Below the pieces are notes generated by a model that did not search any database, was not told where the DNA came from, and saw nothing but the letters and a program-made list of their open reading frames with translations. The position numbers and the translations under genes are program-made. Shown here piece by piece: positions 54,180 to 64,000 of a DNA stretch of 64,000 bases; positions within the stretch are counted from its first letter, which is position 1, and each line of letters begins with the position of its first letter. Origin of the DNA: Acheta domesticus (taxonomy: Eukaryota > Arthropoda > Insecta > Orthoptera > Gryllidae); contig JAHLJT010003656.1 in NCBI GenBank assembly GCA_031308135.1, positions 76,992,698 to 77,056,697 on the forward strand. Reading direction: 5' to 3'.

Positions 54180-55620
54180 CCACGGACGCTCGTCTGATCC
54201 CACGCCACGCCCCAGCTCGTTTCCGGTTCTCACCCCCCTGCTCCGCCCTCACCCCCTTGCTACGCCTCTTGCCCCGCCCCCTTGCCATGCCCACGTCAAC
54301 GAGGAGGCGGGGAGTGGCTCGGGGGTGAAGTTCCGACGCAAGGTGTGAGGGCGGGACGATTGAGAGGGGACTTAGAGGGGGCGTGACGTGGAGTAGGCTG
54401 AGGCGAGGCACGGAGAACGGAAACGTGAAAGCACGGCAGCAGACGAGACAGCGGGACAAGGCGAGGCGTAAGAATGGGCCGTGAAGTTGGAGCAGGTGCA
54501 GGGTTAGTCTCGAGGCGTGGGATGGAAGTGAGGTTCAGGGCTGAGGCTCGGAGCAGGAAAGGAGCGGGGTCGGAGGCAGACGAGGAGGCGGGGTGAGGCT
54601 CGGGGGTGAAGTTCCGCGGCAAGGTGTGAGGGCGTGGCGATTGAGAGGGTACTTAGAGGGGGCGAGACGTGGAATAGGCTGAGGCAAGACACGAAGGGGA
54701 ACTGTAAGTGCGGCAGCAGATGAGACAGCGGGGAGAGCGAGGCGTGGAGTTGGAGCACGGCAGGGTTATGCGTAAGGCGTGGGACGTGGGTGAAGTTGGA
54801 GGGCGAAGCACGGAGCAGGAAAGGTGCGGAGACGGGGGAAGAAGTGAAGGCTGGGCTGGGCGGGACGCGAGGACGGAGGGAGACGCAACAGCGGGCTGAG
54901 GACCAGAGGCAAGGTGTGGGGTGAGGCATGAGGCCTTCGCGCCTTGCCCCTCCCTGCACCTCTCCACTGATCCTCGCCCCGCCCCAGCTTCGTACCCTGG
55001 CCTCACCCCACCCACGCCTCTCCATAGTCCTCACTCTGCCCCTGCTTCTCGGGTTCAATCCTCAACCCCAACGCCGCGCCTCGCCCCATGCTTCGTCCCC
55101 GGTCCCCGCACTGTTCCCGCCACAGGAGCCCGGTCCTCACCACACACGCCTCGCCCCACGCAACGCCCAGCCCCCGCGACTAGTCCTCGACCTCGACCCT
55201 GTCCTCGACCCCCCTCTCGTGCCAGCTCCTCGACCGTCCTCGGTCCGCGCCCCACTTATGCGCCACGTCCCAAACCTCACTCCGTCCTCGCCCCCTCCCA
55301 TGGCTCGCCCACGCTCCACCACCGCGCCTTGCACCATGCCTCAAACCCCGTCCTCACCCCGCCCCAGCGACTCGCCCCGCGCCACGTTTGTGGTCCTCGC
55401 CCCAACCCCGCGATTCGCACCACGCCTTGTCTCCGATCCTCGCCTCGTCCGCGCGTCTCCCTCCGTCCTCGCGTCCCGTCCAGCCCAGCTTTCACGTCCT
55501 GCCCCTTCTCCGCACCTTTCCTGCTCCGTGCTTCACCCTCCAACTTCACCCACGACCCTCGCCTTAAGCCTAACCCTGCCCTGCCCCAACTCCACGCCTC
55601 ATTGTCACGCGTGCTTATTC
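54180..55620. repeat. GC-rich degenerate repeat array with strand-composition switch
   Basis: 54300-54920 is G-rich on the + strand and 54930-55600 C-rich. It includes a tandem duplication with a period of 281 bases (gaggaggcgggg at 54301 and 54582, then 'gctcgggggtgaagttccg', 'caaggtgtgagggcg', 'cttagagggggcg') and long inverted arms 54739-54886 and 55453-55600. Overlapping open frames of 184, 247 and 242 codons are all Pro/Ser/Arg/Thr-rich low-complexity products of the repeat, not genes. Confidence 0.8.
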
Positions 55621-57099
55621 TATTGCAAGGAAAGTCGTATCTTGAATTATTGTTAAAGTGTTAAAAATTGTAGTGTATCTTGTGCGGCAAAATTCATAAT
55701 GAATGAAAAACTGCGCACAATTTAGATTCGCCGCACTGGTTCTCGGAATGAGGCAATGCGGGCAACGCATTGGTTCGCGCATTGGGCAGCGTAGTGGTTC
55801 TGGAAACTGCAAGGCGTCGGTTGATGCTTACGTAACTGAATAAATACAAAGAAGAAAATAAAAATTGTACAATTAACTTAGACATATGTAATGCGCATAA
55901 TTAATTAGGAGGTTTTGCTTGCTTGTACGAACAAAATATATTAATTCCCAATTTCATTCTCATGCTACTAACGCAATGAAAGTTTCAATTTAAACGAAAT
56001 ATGATATTCGTTCTTTTTAAAATTTTCATTTGAGAGAAAAATCAAACATTTTGAATGAAACAGATCTTGGTTTCGTATTCGTGTTTACTTAAGAGACCAA
56101 TAATTGCATTAACTCTCTGCGTTCAGGTTAGGAAGTTATAACAAAGATTCCTGTCAATGAACTGTTTGCCCGTAAAAGAGACATGTTAATTTAATTTGCA
56201 TTATTGGTATTTACAACAAATAATAGAATGACTTAATAAAACATAACACAAAACAAAAATAAGTAAATAATTCTCCATCAAACATTTTCCTACCCCTTTG
56301 CAAAAATGTTTATACAAGGCCGATTTAAGCAAAGAAAATTAATACGAAATAAAATAAGTAGAAAAGTTTGTAAACAAAATTAAAAATTCTCGGATGTTCA
56401 ATAGAAATTCTTATTTTAGAGTGTCACTGCTTACTGTATAGGTGCTGACGTGCGGAAAGTAAGAAAAAAGACTAGTTTTCACTTTTAGAATTTCAGGATA
56501 GACAATTGTTTGCTGCTCCACAAACCTGTTTTTCACACATTAGAAAGCAACTATTTTGCCACTATTTTCTCAATCTTTCCTAGAATACATTAAAATGATC
56601 TCCCTATTGCCAAAAACTGGTAGAAAAAGATTGATATGGTACAACATTCCAAGAATGTGTTAAAAAGATACATACCATGTTTCTTTCCCCTCTATGAGTA
56701 GCTAACTACTTATTATTGACTGCAAGAGCTTGCAAACCATTCAGCACTGAATGAAAAAGACAAAAAGTATTTCCAAGCCAAAGCAGTACGAAATTAAAGG
56801 TTAAACGCGAGGACGAATATTGTGCATAGATAACACAAGATCTCAGTTATTTTTAAATAAGCGTACCGAAGTAAAGAGTGCCAAATTTCGCTCAGTTACG
56901 TTTATCCTTGCATAAAAATAAAGTATATTATGTGTGAATGCTATTCCCTTCACTTCATCGCCACGCTCATTTGTGTGTTGGCGGCGCCGCCTCCGCCTCC
57001 CAGCCCCTCCTGCCACCACCCCTCGTTCCATTCCCCTCCCTCCACCGGCGCGTGGGCCTGGTGTAAGCTGTTTGCACGAGCTAATGGACTCATGAGCTA
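55621..57099. other. No gene recognised; AT-rich
   Basis: AT-rich DNA between the two GC-rich arrays, without supported features. Confidence 0.5.
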
Positions 57100-57830
57100 A
57101 TGGCCGCAAATTGCCAAAGGGCATCTCGCTCCTCCTCCCACGCCCCCACCACATTCCCACTCCGACAAGCACCGCCCCTGCGACCCGCCCACTCGGTCTC
57201 CACCATAGCCCGTCCCCAAAACTCTCCTTCGTCACTCACGACGGCAACACGGGTCCCCCATACGCGCTGGCATCGCTACACCCGTCTCGACACTCTTTCC
57301 CCGTCACCTGTCCACCTCATCACACGCCGACTCCGCCACTCGTCACCCCGCCACGTGTCATATCCACCATGCTCCGACATGCCCCGTCACGTGTCATATC
57401 CACCAGGCTTCATCTTTGTCACATCAATTGGCCGACTTATTGAAATACGCCGTCCACAGCACGCGTTCCCCGCCACTGACACACTTCGCCTCTCCCTATC
57501 TCCGTCACACGCCGTCTCCGCCTTGGGACAGCTCCACCACGAGCTTCCCGAAAACGCTCTGACTTCGACACGCCCGTACCGCCACGTGTTGACCCCCATG
57601 TGCCGACCCCGGCACACCCCGCCGCCAATGCACTTCGCCTCTTACCATCTCCGTCACACGCCATCTCCGCCTTGTGACGACTCCGCCACGAACTGTCCCC
57701 AAAACGCTCTGACTTCGACCTGTTTTCCCTTCACCTGTTTTTCCCCGACATACCCGCGCCGACTCCGAAACACCCATCCCCGCCACTTCTCATCAGCCCT
57801 CTCCGCCTAACAGCGACCCCGTCATGCGCC
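57100..57830. repeat. C-rich degenerate minisatellite, part 1
   Basis: Built from words like 'ccccgccac', 'cgtcac' and 'ccgtctccgcc' on the + strand; 'ttcgcctcttaccatctccg' and similar blocks recur about every 170 bases. The 236-codon frame is low-complexity (P, R, H, T, S). Confidence 0.7.
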
Positions 57831-57927
57831 AGTTGCGAATGCGTCTCCGCCAGTCGCCGTCCCCAAAACGTCCCGTCTTTGTTACTTCCGGCCTTGTCTC
57901 ACGCCGTCGCCGCCACATGCAGCCCTA

Positions 57928-58372
57928 GGTCAAATTCAGCTGCTTTCTGGTGAGGAATTCTAGCGGCCGGCTGCTCTGGTCGGTAGTTTTCGTGATTTCT
58001 CCGATCAACACCAGGCAAATGCCGCAGCTGTACCATAACAAGCGGGCCACGGATCGCGCCCTGATCTTTCCTTCCTCTTCCTTGCCCTATCCTTAATCCT
58101 TACTTTCACACTTTTACACTCACACACACCACACTTGTCGGAGACGAGTCAGAAGCACAGAGCTTGTCCTGGAAGGGGTGGTGCTCCGCTGGTGAAGAAA
58201 TGTATCTGGTTGGAGAAAATCCCCGCAAGCGGACGTGCGTAGACCGGCGCGGGATCTCACCAACCAGCATGGGAAGATCATAGCCGTCTCCCGCGATACA
58301 AAGCATGCACTACACTTCCGAAACTATTGACCTTCGCAGTCACGCTCTCGGAATCACTAATCAATCAATCTG
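57928..58372 (+). repeat. Long tRNA-derived SINE, headless copy, inside the minisatellite
   Basis: Starts at 'ctaggtcaaattcagctgct' and runs to the tail 'actaatcaatcaatc'. C-rich minisatellite sequence lies on both sides. Confidence 0.9.
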
Positions 58373-59345
58373 CCACATGCTGTCGTCCCCGCCACTGTTC
58401 CCGCCACGCATTCCTCGCCACGTCTCCCCGCCATGCATTTCCCGCCACGCATTCCCCGTCACGCATTCCCGCCACGCATTCCCCGTCACGCATTCCACGC
58501 CACACATTCGCCGTCACACATTCCCCGCCACGCCTTTCCCGCCTCGCATTCCCCGTCACGCCTTTCCCGCCATCCGCCCACTTCGCCACGTGCTGTCTCC
58601 ACCAAGACCCGTCCCCAAAACGCTCCGTCTTCGTCACTTCCGACCCCACCAAGGGTGTCCCGCACGCGGTGACACCGCCACACCCGCCTATCCCCGACAC
58701 GCCTTCCCTGTCACCCGTCCACTATGCCAGACGCCGACCCCGCCATGAGTCGTCTCCACCCTGCGCGCACCCTGCACCTTGCCCAAAATACTTCGTCTTT
58801 GTCACACCCGTCCCCGCTATGCACTCGCCCTTCCGTAGCTCGACTACGCAATAGGCCGTCCGAGCCACACCTTCCCCCCCACCGACACTCTCCGGCTCTT
58901 GCCAACTCCGTCACGTGTCGTATGCGCCTCTTACCACTTCCAAAACGCTCCGACTCTGACACACGCGTCCCCGCCACTCCTTTCCCTCCACATCTTCCCC
59001 GTCACGCCTTCCCCGCCACCGACACAGTCCGCCTCTCACCAACTTCGTCACTTGTCCCCAAAACGCTCCAAGTCCGATAATAAGTCCCCCGCCTGCCCAC
59101 TCCGATATACGAGCAGTATATCCGTATGCAGTCTCCCCCTCATCCCAACCCAGCCATGCGCCGTCCCAAAACGTTCAGTCTCCGCCAAACCCGTTCCCGC
59201 CACGAGCAGTACCTGCCCTACAATTTCCCCACCATGCCTTCTCCGCCACCCGATCACTCTGGCCCACTAAGCCTCTGCCTCACTTCGGACCCCACCATGC
59301 GCCGTCCCAAAACCCTCCGTCTCCTTCACACCCTTCCCCCTTATG
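58373..59345. repeat. C-rich minisatellite, part 2, with a ~15-bp core array
   Basis: 58395-58580 is a clear short-unit array (cgccacgcattcccc / cgtcacgcattcccc, units of about 14-15 bases, over ten copies). Outward it decays into the same degenerate C-rich words as part 1, including 'gccgtcccaaaac' repeats at 59155-59320. Confidence 0.85.
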
Positions 59346-59379
59346 AGCAGTCAATCCATCAATCAATGATGTCCTATTT

Positions 59380-59660
59380 TCTGTGGCGAGGCTCAGACCA
59401 AGAGGCCTCCTCCAGACCTCGTAAATTCCGCTGCGCTGCTTTCATCGTCTGGCAGAGAAGGGAGGTATCACTTGGGCGAAGAAACAAGCGATTTGAATTT
59501 TAGTCAGAAGCTCCAATTAGGCCTGACGGTCTTTTTCATGCCGTAAATCTATGACATAGAATAGCCGAGTCTACTTTCCTTCCGAAGGAAGGCGTACGAA
59601 GAAATTTTTCGCCCTTAAAATCTACAGCTTCGATCGAATTTGAACCCGCGAAGTGTGATA
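59380..59660 (+). repeat. Repeat family R2, copy 2
   Basis: 'tgtggcgaggctcagacca', 'cttgggcgaagaaacaagcg', 'atttgaattttagtcagaag' and 'ccttccgaaggaaggcg' match 62156-62440 in order. On the minus strand its far end carries a B-box-like 'gggttcaaattcg', suggesting that the family may itself be a tRNA-headed SINE read from the minus strand. Confidence 0.8.
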
Positions 59661-59689
59661 TCCCCTCCCGGTTTATTTCCCCACCACGC

Positions 59690-59850
59690 CATCCCCGCCA
59701 TCCACCCAATCGGCCACACACTGACCCCGCCACCTGCCGCCCCCGCAACAGGGAGACTGCTTCCCGCCACCCCCGCACCGCCCCCCACCCTACTCGCGAT
59801 ACCACCATCGCCGGCCCCCCACACGCCCGCTACAAGCAATCTCCTACGAT
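59690..59850. repeat. C-rich minisatellite, part 3
   Basis: Same 'cccgccacc' flavour as parts 1 and 2, resuming after the R2 copy. Confidence 0.65.
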
Positions 59851-61362
59851 AATTACAAAGCGGTTAGTCTCATTGATCAAACATTTTGTGTATTATTTGA
59901 AGCAATTACATATATTTAAATCTTCAAGCTTTAAATTATGTAAGTTTGACAGTGTTTGAAAATTGTTCTCAAAGGGATGAGAAAATAAATCTTTGCCTCT
60001 CTTAGCATTGGCCATAACAAGCGACAGGTCGATTCGCAACTTCACAAACAAATTCTTCAATGATTAATCTAGAGTCATTATATGTTACATTGTTGCTATT
60101 TGCGGTCAAATGTTGCGAATTCCAGGAATACAAAGTTTCACCATGTTGAAATACAAATTCATTGCATACGCAGCGCTAGAACAAAGATATTCTTTGATCG
60201 CAGAAGCTTTTTTCCCTCTTTAAACAGACGTATTTTCATTTACATTGTAACGCTCTTGTTTCAACATAGATGTAACACGATTGTGTGGATTGTACTTAAT
60301 AGGTGTGTACACAATTTCGCAAAATTTTGTTTCAATTATAAGATAAATATTTACGAGTTTTTATTCGTTTGGCAAACGTCCCCGAACGCCATCATGAATA
60401 AACGGCTCCCTGGTGCAGCGTTCAAGCGACAGCAGACGAATTGCAAGCGCATAATGGATTTCAAATTGATCGCATTTGCCGCCGAATTTATTCAAATCCT
60501 CGTGTGCGATCTCCTGGTGTCCTGGGATACAACTGATAGTCGTTTTATAAAATGAAAAGAAACAAAAGGCGACGAATGATTTTGACGAGTAATGATTTTG
60601 ACGGGCTTGTTTGCAATTCAAATAGAACTCGCTTGACTTTCAACCTCATTCCAAAATGTGGAAACGAAACACGTTTCGGTGGGCTCAGTGAGTTGAAAGT
60701 TATCTGTAGCCGTTTTTCATGTAACCTCAGAGATGAATAATATATGTCTGCGAGGGAATTCATAAAAAATATAATGGTAAATCTTGGAAACTTAACTAGA
60801 GATTCATTTCGGAGAAAATGCGGAGAAACATTGCCGTGCATTCTTGAAGCAGATAAGAATAATATTAAAGCGGTGATTCATTAAAATCATATGTAATAAC
60901 GTATGATACGTATAATGTATTTAAAAGTATGCACGGTGACACGTGCGTAAACCAAACAAATGAAGAGGAAGAGTCCAATTTATGACATTATGTAACATTC
61001 CCGAAACGTGTGAAGTGTTCTGACTCAAACATCTACAATGTTTGACATTTAAAAATATTGAAAACATAGGATGAATGAGCTTGAAAACACTGAAATCAGT
61101 TAATGAACATTTTACCGAACAAACGAGCCGGAGTTGGCCCAACTTTATATTGAACTCAAATGCCTCGTAGGCAATATTATTTTATCTGAGTAATTGTGAC
61201 TAATTCCATACTGCCTGGAGGCATCATTGTATCACCTTGAACTTTTTGTGCAAATATTAATTAACGAAGTCTCGTTGCACGAATTACTTACAACGCAGAA
61301 CCCGTAGGAACCTCTGACACCACTCGTAATTCAAATGAATTATTATATACTTTGGATGATTT
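59851..61362. other. No gene recognised; AT-rich, one 157-codon frame
   Basis: The frame at 60082-60555 (+) has no family resemblance and unusual Ile/Phe/Cys content, as expected for random AT-rich DNA. The opposite strand carries the weak RNase H-like remnant listed separately. Confidence 0.45.
60361..60545 (-). pseudogene. Possible LINE RNase H remnant
   Basis: The minus strand reads 'TTISCIPGHQEIAHEDLNKF', reminiscent of the W-V-P-G-H-x-G-I-x-G-N-E-x-A-D-x-L-A segment of LINE-encoded RNase H. The tryptophan and part of the GNE are lost and no neighbouring reverse transcriptase is seen, so this may be chance. Confidence 0.25.
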
Positions 61363-61568
61363 TATTGATTAGTGATTCCGGGCGCGTCAACTGCTAAGGT
61401 AATTAGTCTATAAGTGTAGTGTATGTTTTTATCGCAGGAGGCAGTAGTGATCTTCCCCCTCTGGATGGTAACATCCGGCGCCCACGTTAGTTGCCTTGCG
61501 GGGATTTTCCCAGATCAGGTGTCTCCTATCAGTGTGGCACCGCCCCCCCCCCAGCCGGACAAGTTCAA
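61363..61568 (-). repeat. Long tRNA-derived SINE, 3' fragment, minus strand
   Basis: Minus-strand tail 'aatcactaatcaataaaat' at the left edge, then the 3' body blocks in reverse ('gggcgcgtcaactgctaagg', 'ccggcgccca', 'gtggcaccgcccc'). R3 sequence follows directly. Confidence 0.85.
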
Positions 61569-61810
61569 CTATTTTTGAGAACATTTTGAAAATGTCCCGA
61601 GGCCTTCATGTAAAATATCCCCAAAAATAAAAGAATGTTATTCAAGTTGTAGATCGTGTTAGGCCAGGTCGATGGGAGAATATTAATTTTGGAAAAACTC
61701 CTACATCTAGTTTAGACGCTATTGTTGTTTACAGACGGACGGACCGACGGACGGACAGAGGGGAAAATACTCGCTATCAGGGGACCCCAAAACATTTATG
61801 TTCGTTGAAA
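61559..61810 (+). repeat. Repeat family R3, copy 3 (3' part)
   Basis: 'gaaaatgtcccgaggccttc', 'gtcgatgggagaatattaat' and 'tttacagacggacggaccga' correspond to the last half of the other copies; the short tetranucleotide run (gacg)n at 61733-61758 is local expansion. Confidence 0.75.
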
Positions 61811-62155
61811 TCTCGAAATCGATTTTCTGCAACATTACATCTTTCACTATACTACTTATATTACTCCGTATATACGTATATACTCCGTACGTATACCAGA
61901 AAATATAAACGCTAACAAACCCAAATAAAGCACTCAATAATCAGGATGAACATAAAAATAATGAACCGCTTTCCTCCCAAATTTATACAAAGTCCTAAAG
62001 GCTCGTTTAACCTCACATAGCCATGAACAGTGGAACAGCCGTGACTTCCAGAATGTAGCGATGACTGCAGTGCTTACCGCCGAGCAAAGAAAACTGCAAC
62101 AAGCGGCCGAATGACTGAACCTGAGCGCGGTGTCTAGCTGTCAATTCGCTACGCT

Positions 62156-62440
62156 AGTTAGTTAGTGCCTTATTTTACGTGGCGAGACTCGGGCCATCAG
62201 GCCCACTCTTCCGTCTGACCACGCAAAATTTCACTAAGCTCCTTTCACCAACTACCGGAGAAAGAAGGTATTATCTCGGGCGACGAAACAGGCGATTTGA
62301 ATTTCGCTCAGAGGCTTCATTTAGGCTTGAGGATCTTTTACATGCAAGAAAATCTACTAACATGGGACACCCGGCTTTACTTCCCCTCCGAAGGAAGGCG
62401 AACGAAGGATACGCTAACATTGGCGAATCGTTTGTTCGCG
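62156..62440 (+). repeat. Repeat family R2, copy 3 (best copy)
   Basis: Longest continuous copy: 'ccttattttacgtggcgaga', 'catcaggcccactcttccg', 'ggagaaagaaggtattatct', 'gatcttttacatgcaagaaa', 'cccctccgaaggaaggcga'. Confidence 0.85.
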
Positions 62441-62909
62441 AATCGTGCCTCTCGTAGTTTCATAGCCAAATTTAACTTGTTTTTTTCTACTATCACTAAA
62501 ATGAGTTTTTTTGTTTACTAATATTCAATATTTTCTCTAAAATATTGAAAAACCGTTATGTTCATAATTTCGATCATCGCCACATCTTTCGACGACCGAA
62601 CGCCTTGCCACTCATTTTGTGGTCAAGGACATCCACCATGACTAGCAGGAACCCGCTTATCGCAAATCTAACAATTTACATTTGGTCATGAATTTTCTCC
62701 TTTTGTAGCTCATCGTGTGACACGGCTGCTCTCATATATAAAATAGTAGGGAATGGAGGCATTTTTTTCTAGGGCTTTTATCCAGACAACAGCCGGTTAC
62801 GCTTTACGTCCCAATGGAACTCTTATTCGACCGTACACTAGACACCAACGTACTTGCTGGGTCTTCTGATCTGTGGTCAGCAGAACGCGAGGCCCTCCAC
62901 GACAACACA
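62441..62909. other. No gene recognised
   Basis: AT-rich to mixed DNA without supported features. Confidence 0.5.
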
Positions 62910-63085
62910 TATGTGAGGGACAAGGAACAACCATGCCCAAGGCTGGACTCAAAGCCGCGACCGAGGACGGAGCATAAACGAGCGTAAACGTCGCGGGTTC
63001 CAGCCCCGCCTTGGGCATGGTTGTCCCTTGTCCCTCACATACACGCTCTTAGCCACCTCGGCCACATAGGTTGGCGAATGGGGGC
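62910..63085 (-). repeat. tRNA-like SINE with an inverted internal duplication
   Basis: On the minus strand an A-box-like 'gaggtggctaagagcg' lies near 63065-63045 and a B-box-like 'gctttgagtccagcc' near 62955-62940. Between them sits an inverted copy of the downstream body: 62910-62943 and 63008-63041 are 34-base inverted arms with one mismatch, and weaker complementarity extends inward. Confidence 0.6.
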
Positions 63086-63164
63086 ATTACTTAAGTCAAA
63101 AAAATGGAATTTAACTCAACAGAGTAATTTAGACCGGAGGTTCTTTCATGGCTCGAATCTGTCA

Positions 63165-63260
63165 CGGGGGATCATCGTATTTACTTCCCTTTCCAAGAAA
63201 GAGATGTTTGCCTTAAAAATATATGTCTATGATCAAATGCAAACCCATACACTCGAGGAT
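63165..63260 (+). repeat. Repeat family R2, tail fragment
   Basis: 'cttccctttccaagaaagag', 'ccttaaaaatatatgtctat' and 'gatcaaatgcaaaccca' correspond to the distal part of 59560-59655. Confidence 0.55.
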
Positions 63261-64000
63261 AACAGAAACGAAACTGAAAACATCATGCCGTGGACATTAA
63301 CACCTCATCATTCTCTTTTTCGTTCAGTTCCCTACAAGATTTAAAACCGACTCCAGGAGCAAAATCGCTGGAAATAGCTGCAGGAATCGGCGCAAAGGGC
63401 AGCGCGTTGCCTCCTGGGATCGCTCGGCGCGCAGTCACACAACCCAGCCACCGCTCCCCCCACATGCCCGCCCTGCCGGCGACCTCGTTAATTAAAATTC
63501 GGCGGCTGTCGGCGCGTATGTTTGCAAAGCAGCGTGCAAAGTGGTTTATGCTCCGTCGAAACCGCAAGTTACTGGCCATCAGCAGGAGTAGCGGGCTGCC
63601 GATATTGCGAAGGCCGTTGCCAGCGGGGACCATAAAAATGACGAACAAATAACGGTTGTATTTCAACGTACACAGAACTTCCGCGAGTTAATGGTTACTG
63701 TTGCATAAAAAACATTTCTATTTACGGCAAATAAAACCGGGACGAGGAAGCCGTTTGAAAGGCAGAGTGGAAACGAGCGTGGAATTTCGGAAGCCGCGTA
63801 GCACGAGAGGGCGTAAATTACAGGGGCCTTTGCGAAATCGCTCCGACGGACGCTGTTGCGCTTGCAGTGCACCCCCCACCCCACCCCGATAAAACCTGTT
63901 CCAGCGACACCTACCGGTGCGCTCCGCCCATAACCAGCAGGGTGGCGCCCCCAGATAACGGGCGCCCCCATAACTACAGCCCTCAAGGGGGAAAAATCAA
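63261..64000. other. No gene recognised
   Basis: Mixed to GC-rich DNA. Overlapping frames of 107-127 codons on both strands (63283-63986) have no recognisable domain. Confidence 0.45.

Noticed and set aside
54921..55664. Overlapping open frames of 247 and 242 codons on the + strand, the longest in the window
   Set aside because: The translations are Pro/Ser/Thr/Arg/His low-complexity, two frames are open at once, and the DNA is a degenerate GC-rich repeat with inverted arms. Lack of stops follows from composition.
57100..57810. 236-codon open frame
   Set aside because: Same reason: C-rich minisatellite vocabulary, multiple frames open on both strands, no domain.
60082..60555. 157-codon open frame
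   Set aside because: AT-rich, no family resemblance, no splice or promoter context; opposite strand is also open.
1..64000. CRISPR arrays, prokaryotic operons, prophage or plasmid features
   Set aside because: Direct repeats here are dispersed or minisatellite-like without spacer structure, and the introns, poly(A) signal and TE classes are eukaryotic.

Overview
This is a window of an animal nuclear genome, most likely an insect and probably a polyneopteran (cockroach, termite or stick-insect grade). That placement is inference. It rests on an intron-split C-type lectin gene of the insect hemolymph LPS-binding type, low gene density, AT-rich unique DNA and very heavy loading with decayed transposable elements. 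There is nothing prokaryotic here: no operons, no ribosome binding sites and no CRISPR.

Only one gene can be supported as intact: a secreted C-type lectin on the + strand, 28147-36445. It has four exons whose phases agree (0, 1, 1) and encode 232 residues. A TATA box lies about 40 bases before the start codon and an AATAAA signal about 120 bases after the stop. Its three introns (about 1.8, 2.0 and 3.8 kb) hold two copies of a (TTTA)-tailed repeat, a perfect 70-bp palindrome, a foldback MITE, two SINE pieces, a pogo-like element and a decayed antisense coding fragment.

Everything else recognisable is mobile or repeated DNA. The commonest item is a long tRNA-derived SINE (about 530-594 bp, A and B boxes, ATCA-type tail) with about sixteen full or partial copies spread over the window. 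Others are: a Ty1/copia gag remnant (6.3 kb); a broken tyrosine recombinase gene carrying two separate insertions (9.6-11.3 kb), one of them a hAT MITE with an exact 8-bp duplication; a deleted hAT element containing another MITE (12.1-13.0 kb); an element with ~185-bp inverted ends (20.2-21.4 kb); a Tc1-type transposon (38.3-39.7 kb); LINE tails (41.0-41.6 kb); a palindromic repeat cluster (48.0-50.3 kb); two adjacent MITEs (52.6-53.7 kb); and GC-rich degenerate minisatellites (54.2-55.6 and 57.1-59.9 kb) whose long open frames are low-complexity artefacts.

The most informative observations are insertion histories readable from target-site duplications and empty sites: MITE in recombinase gene, SINE in SINE, and (TTTA)-repeat in palindromic repeat. 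The perfect 70-bp inverted repeat in lectin intron 1 also stands out. No convincing new gene system was found; the novelty is in repeat architecture.
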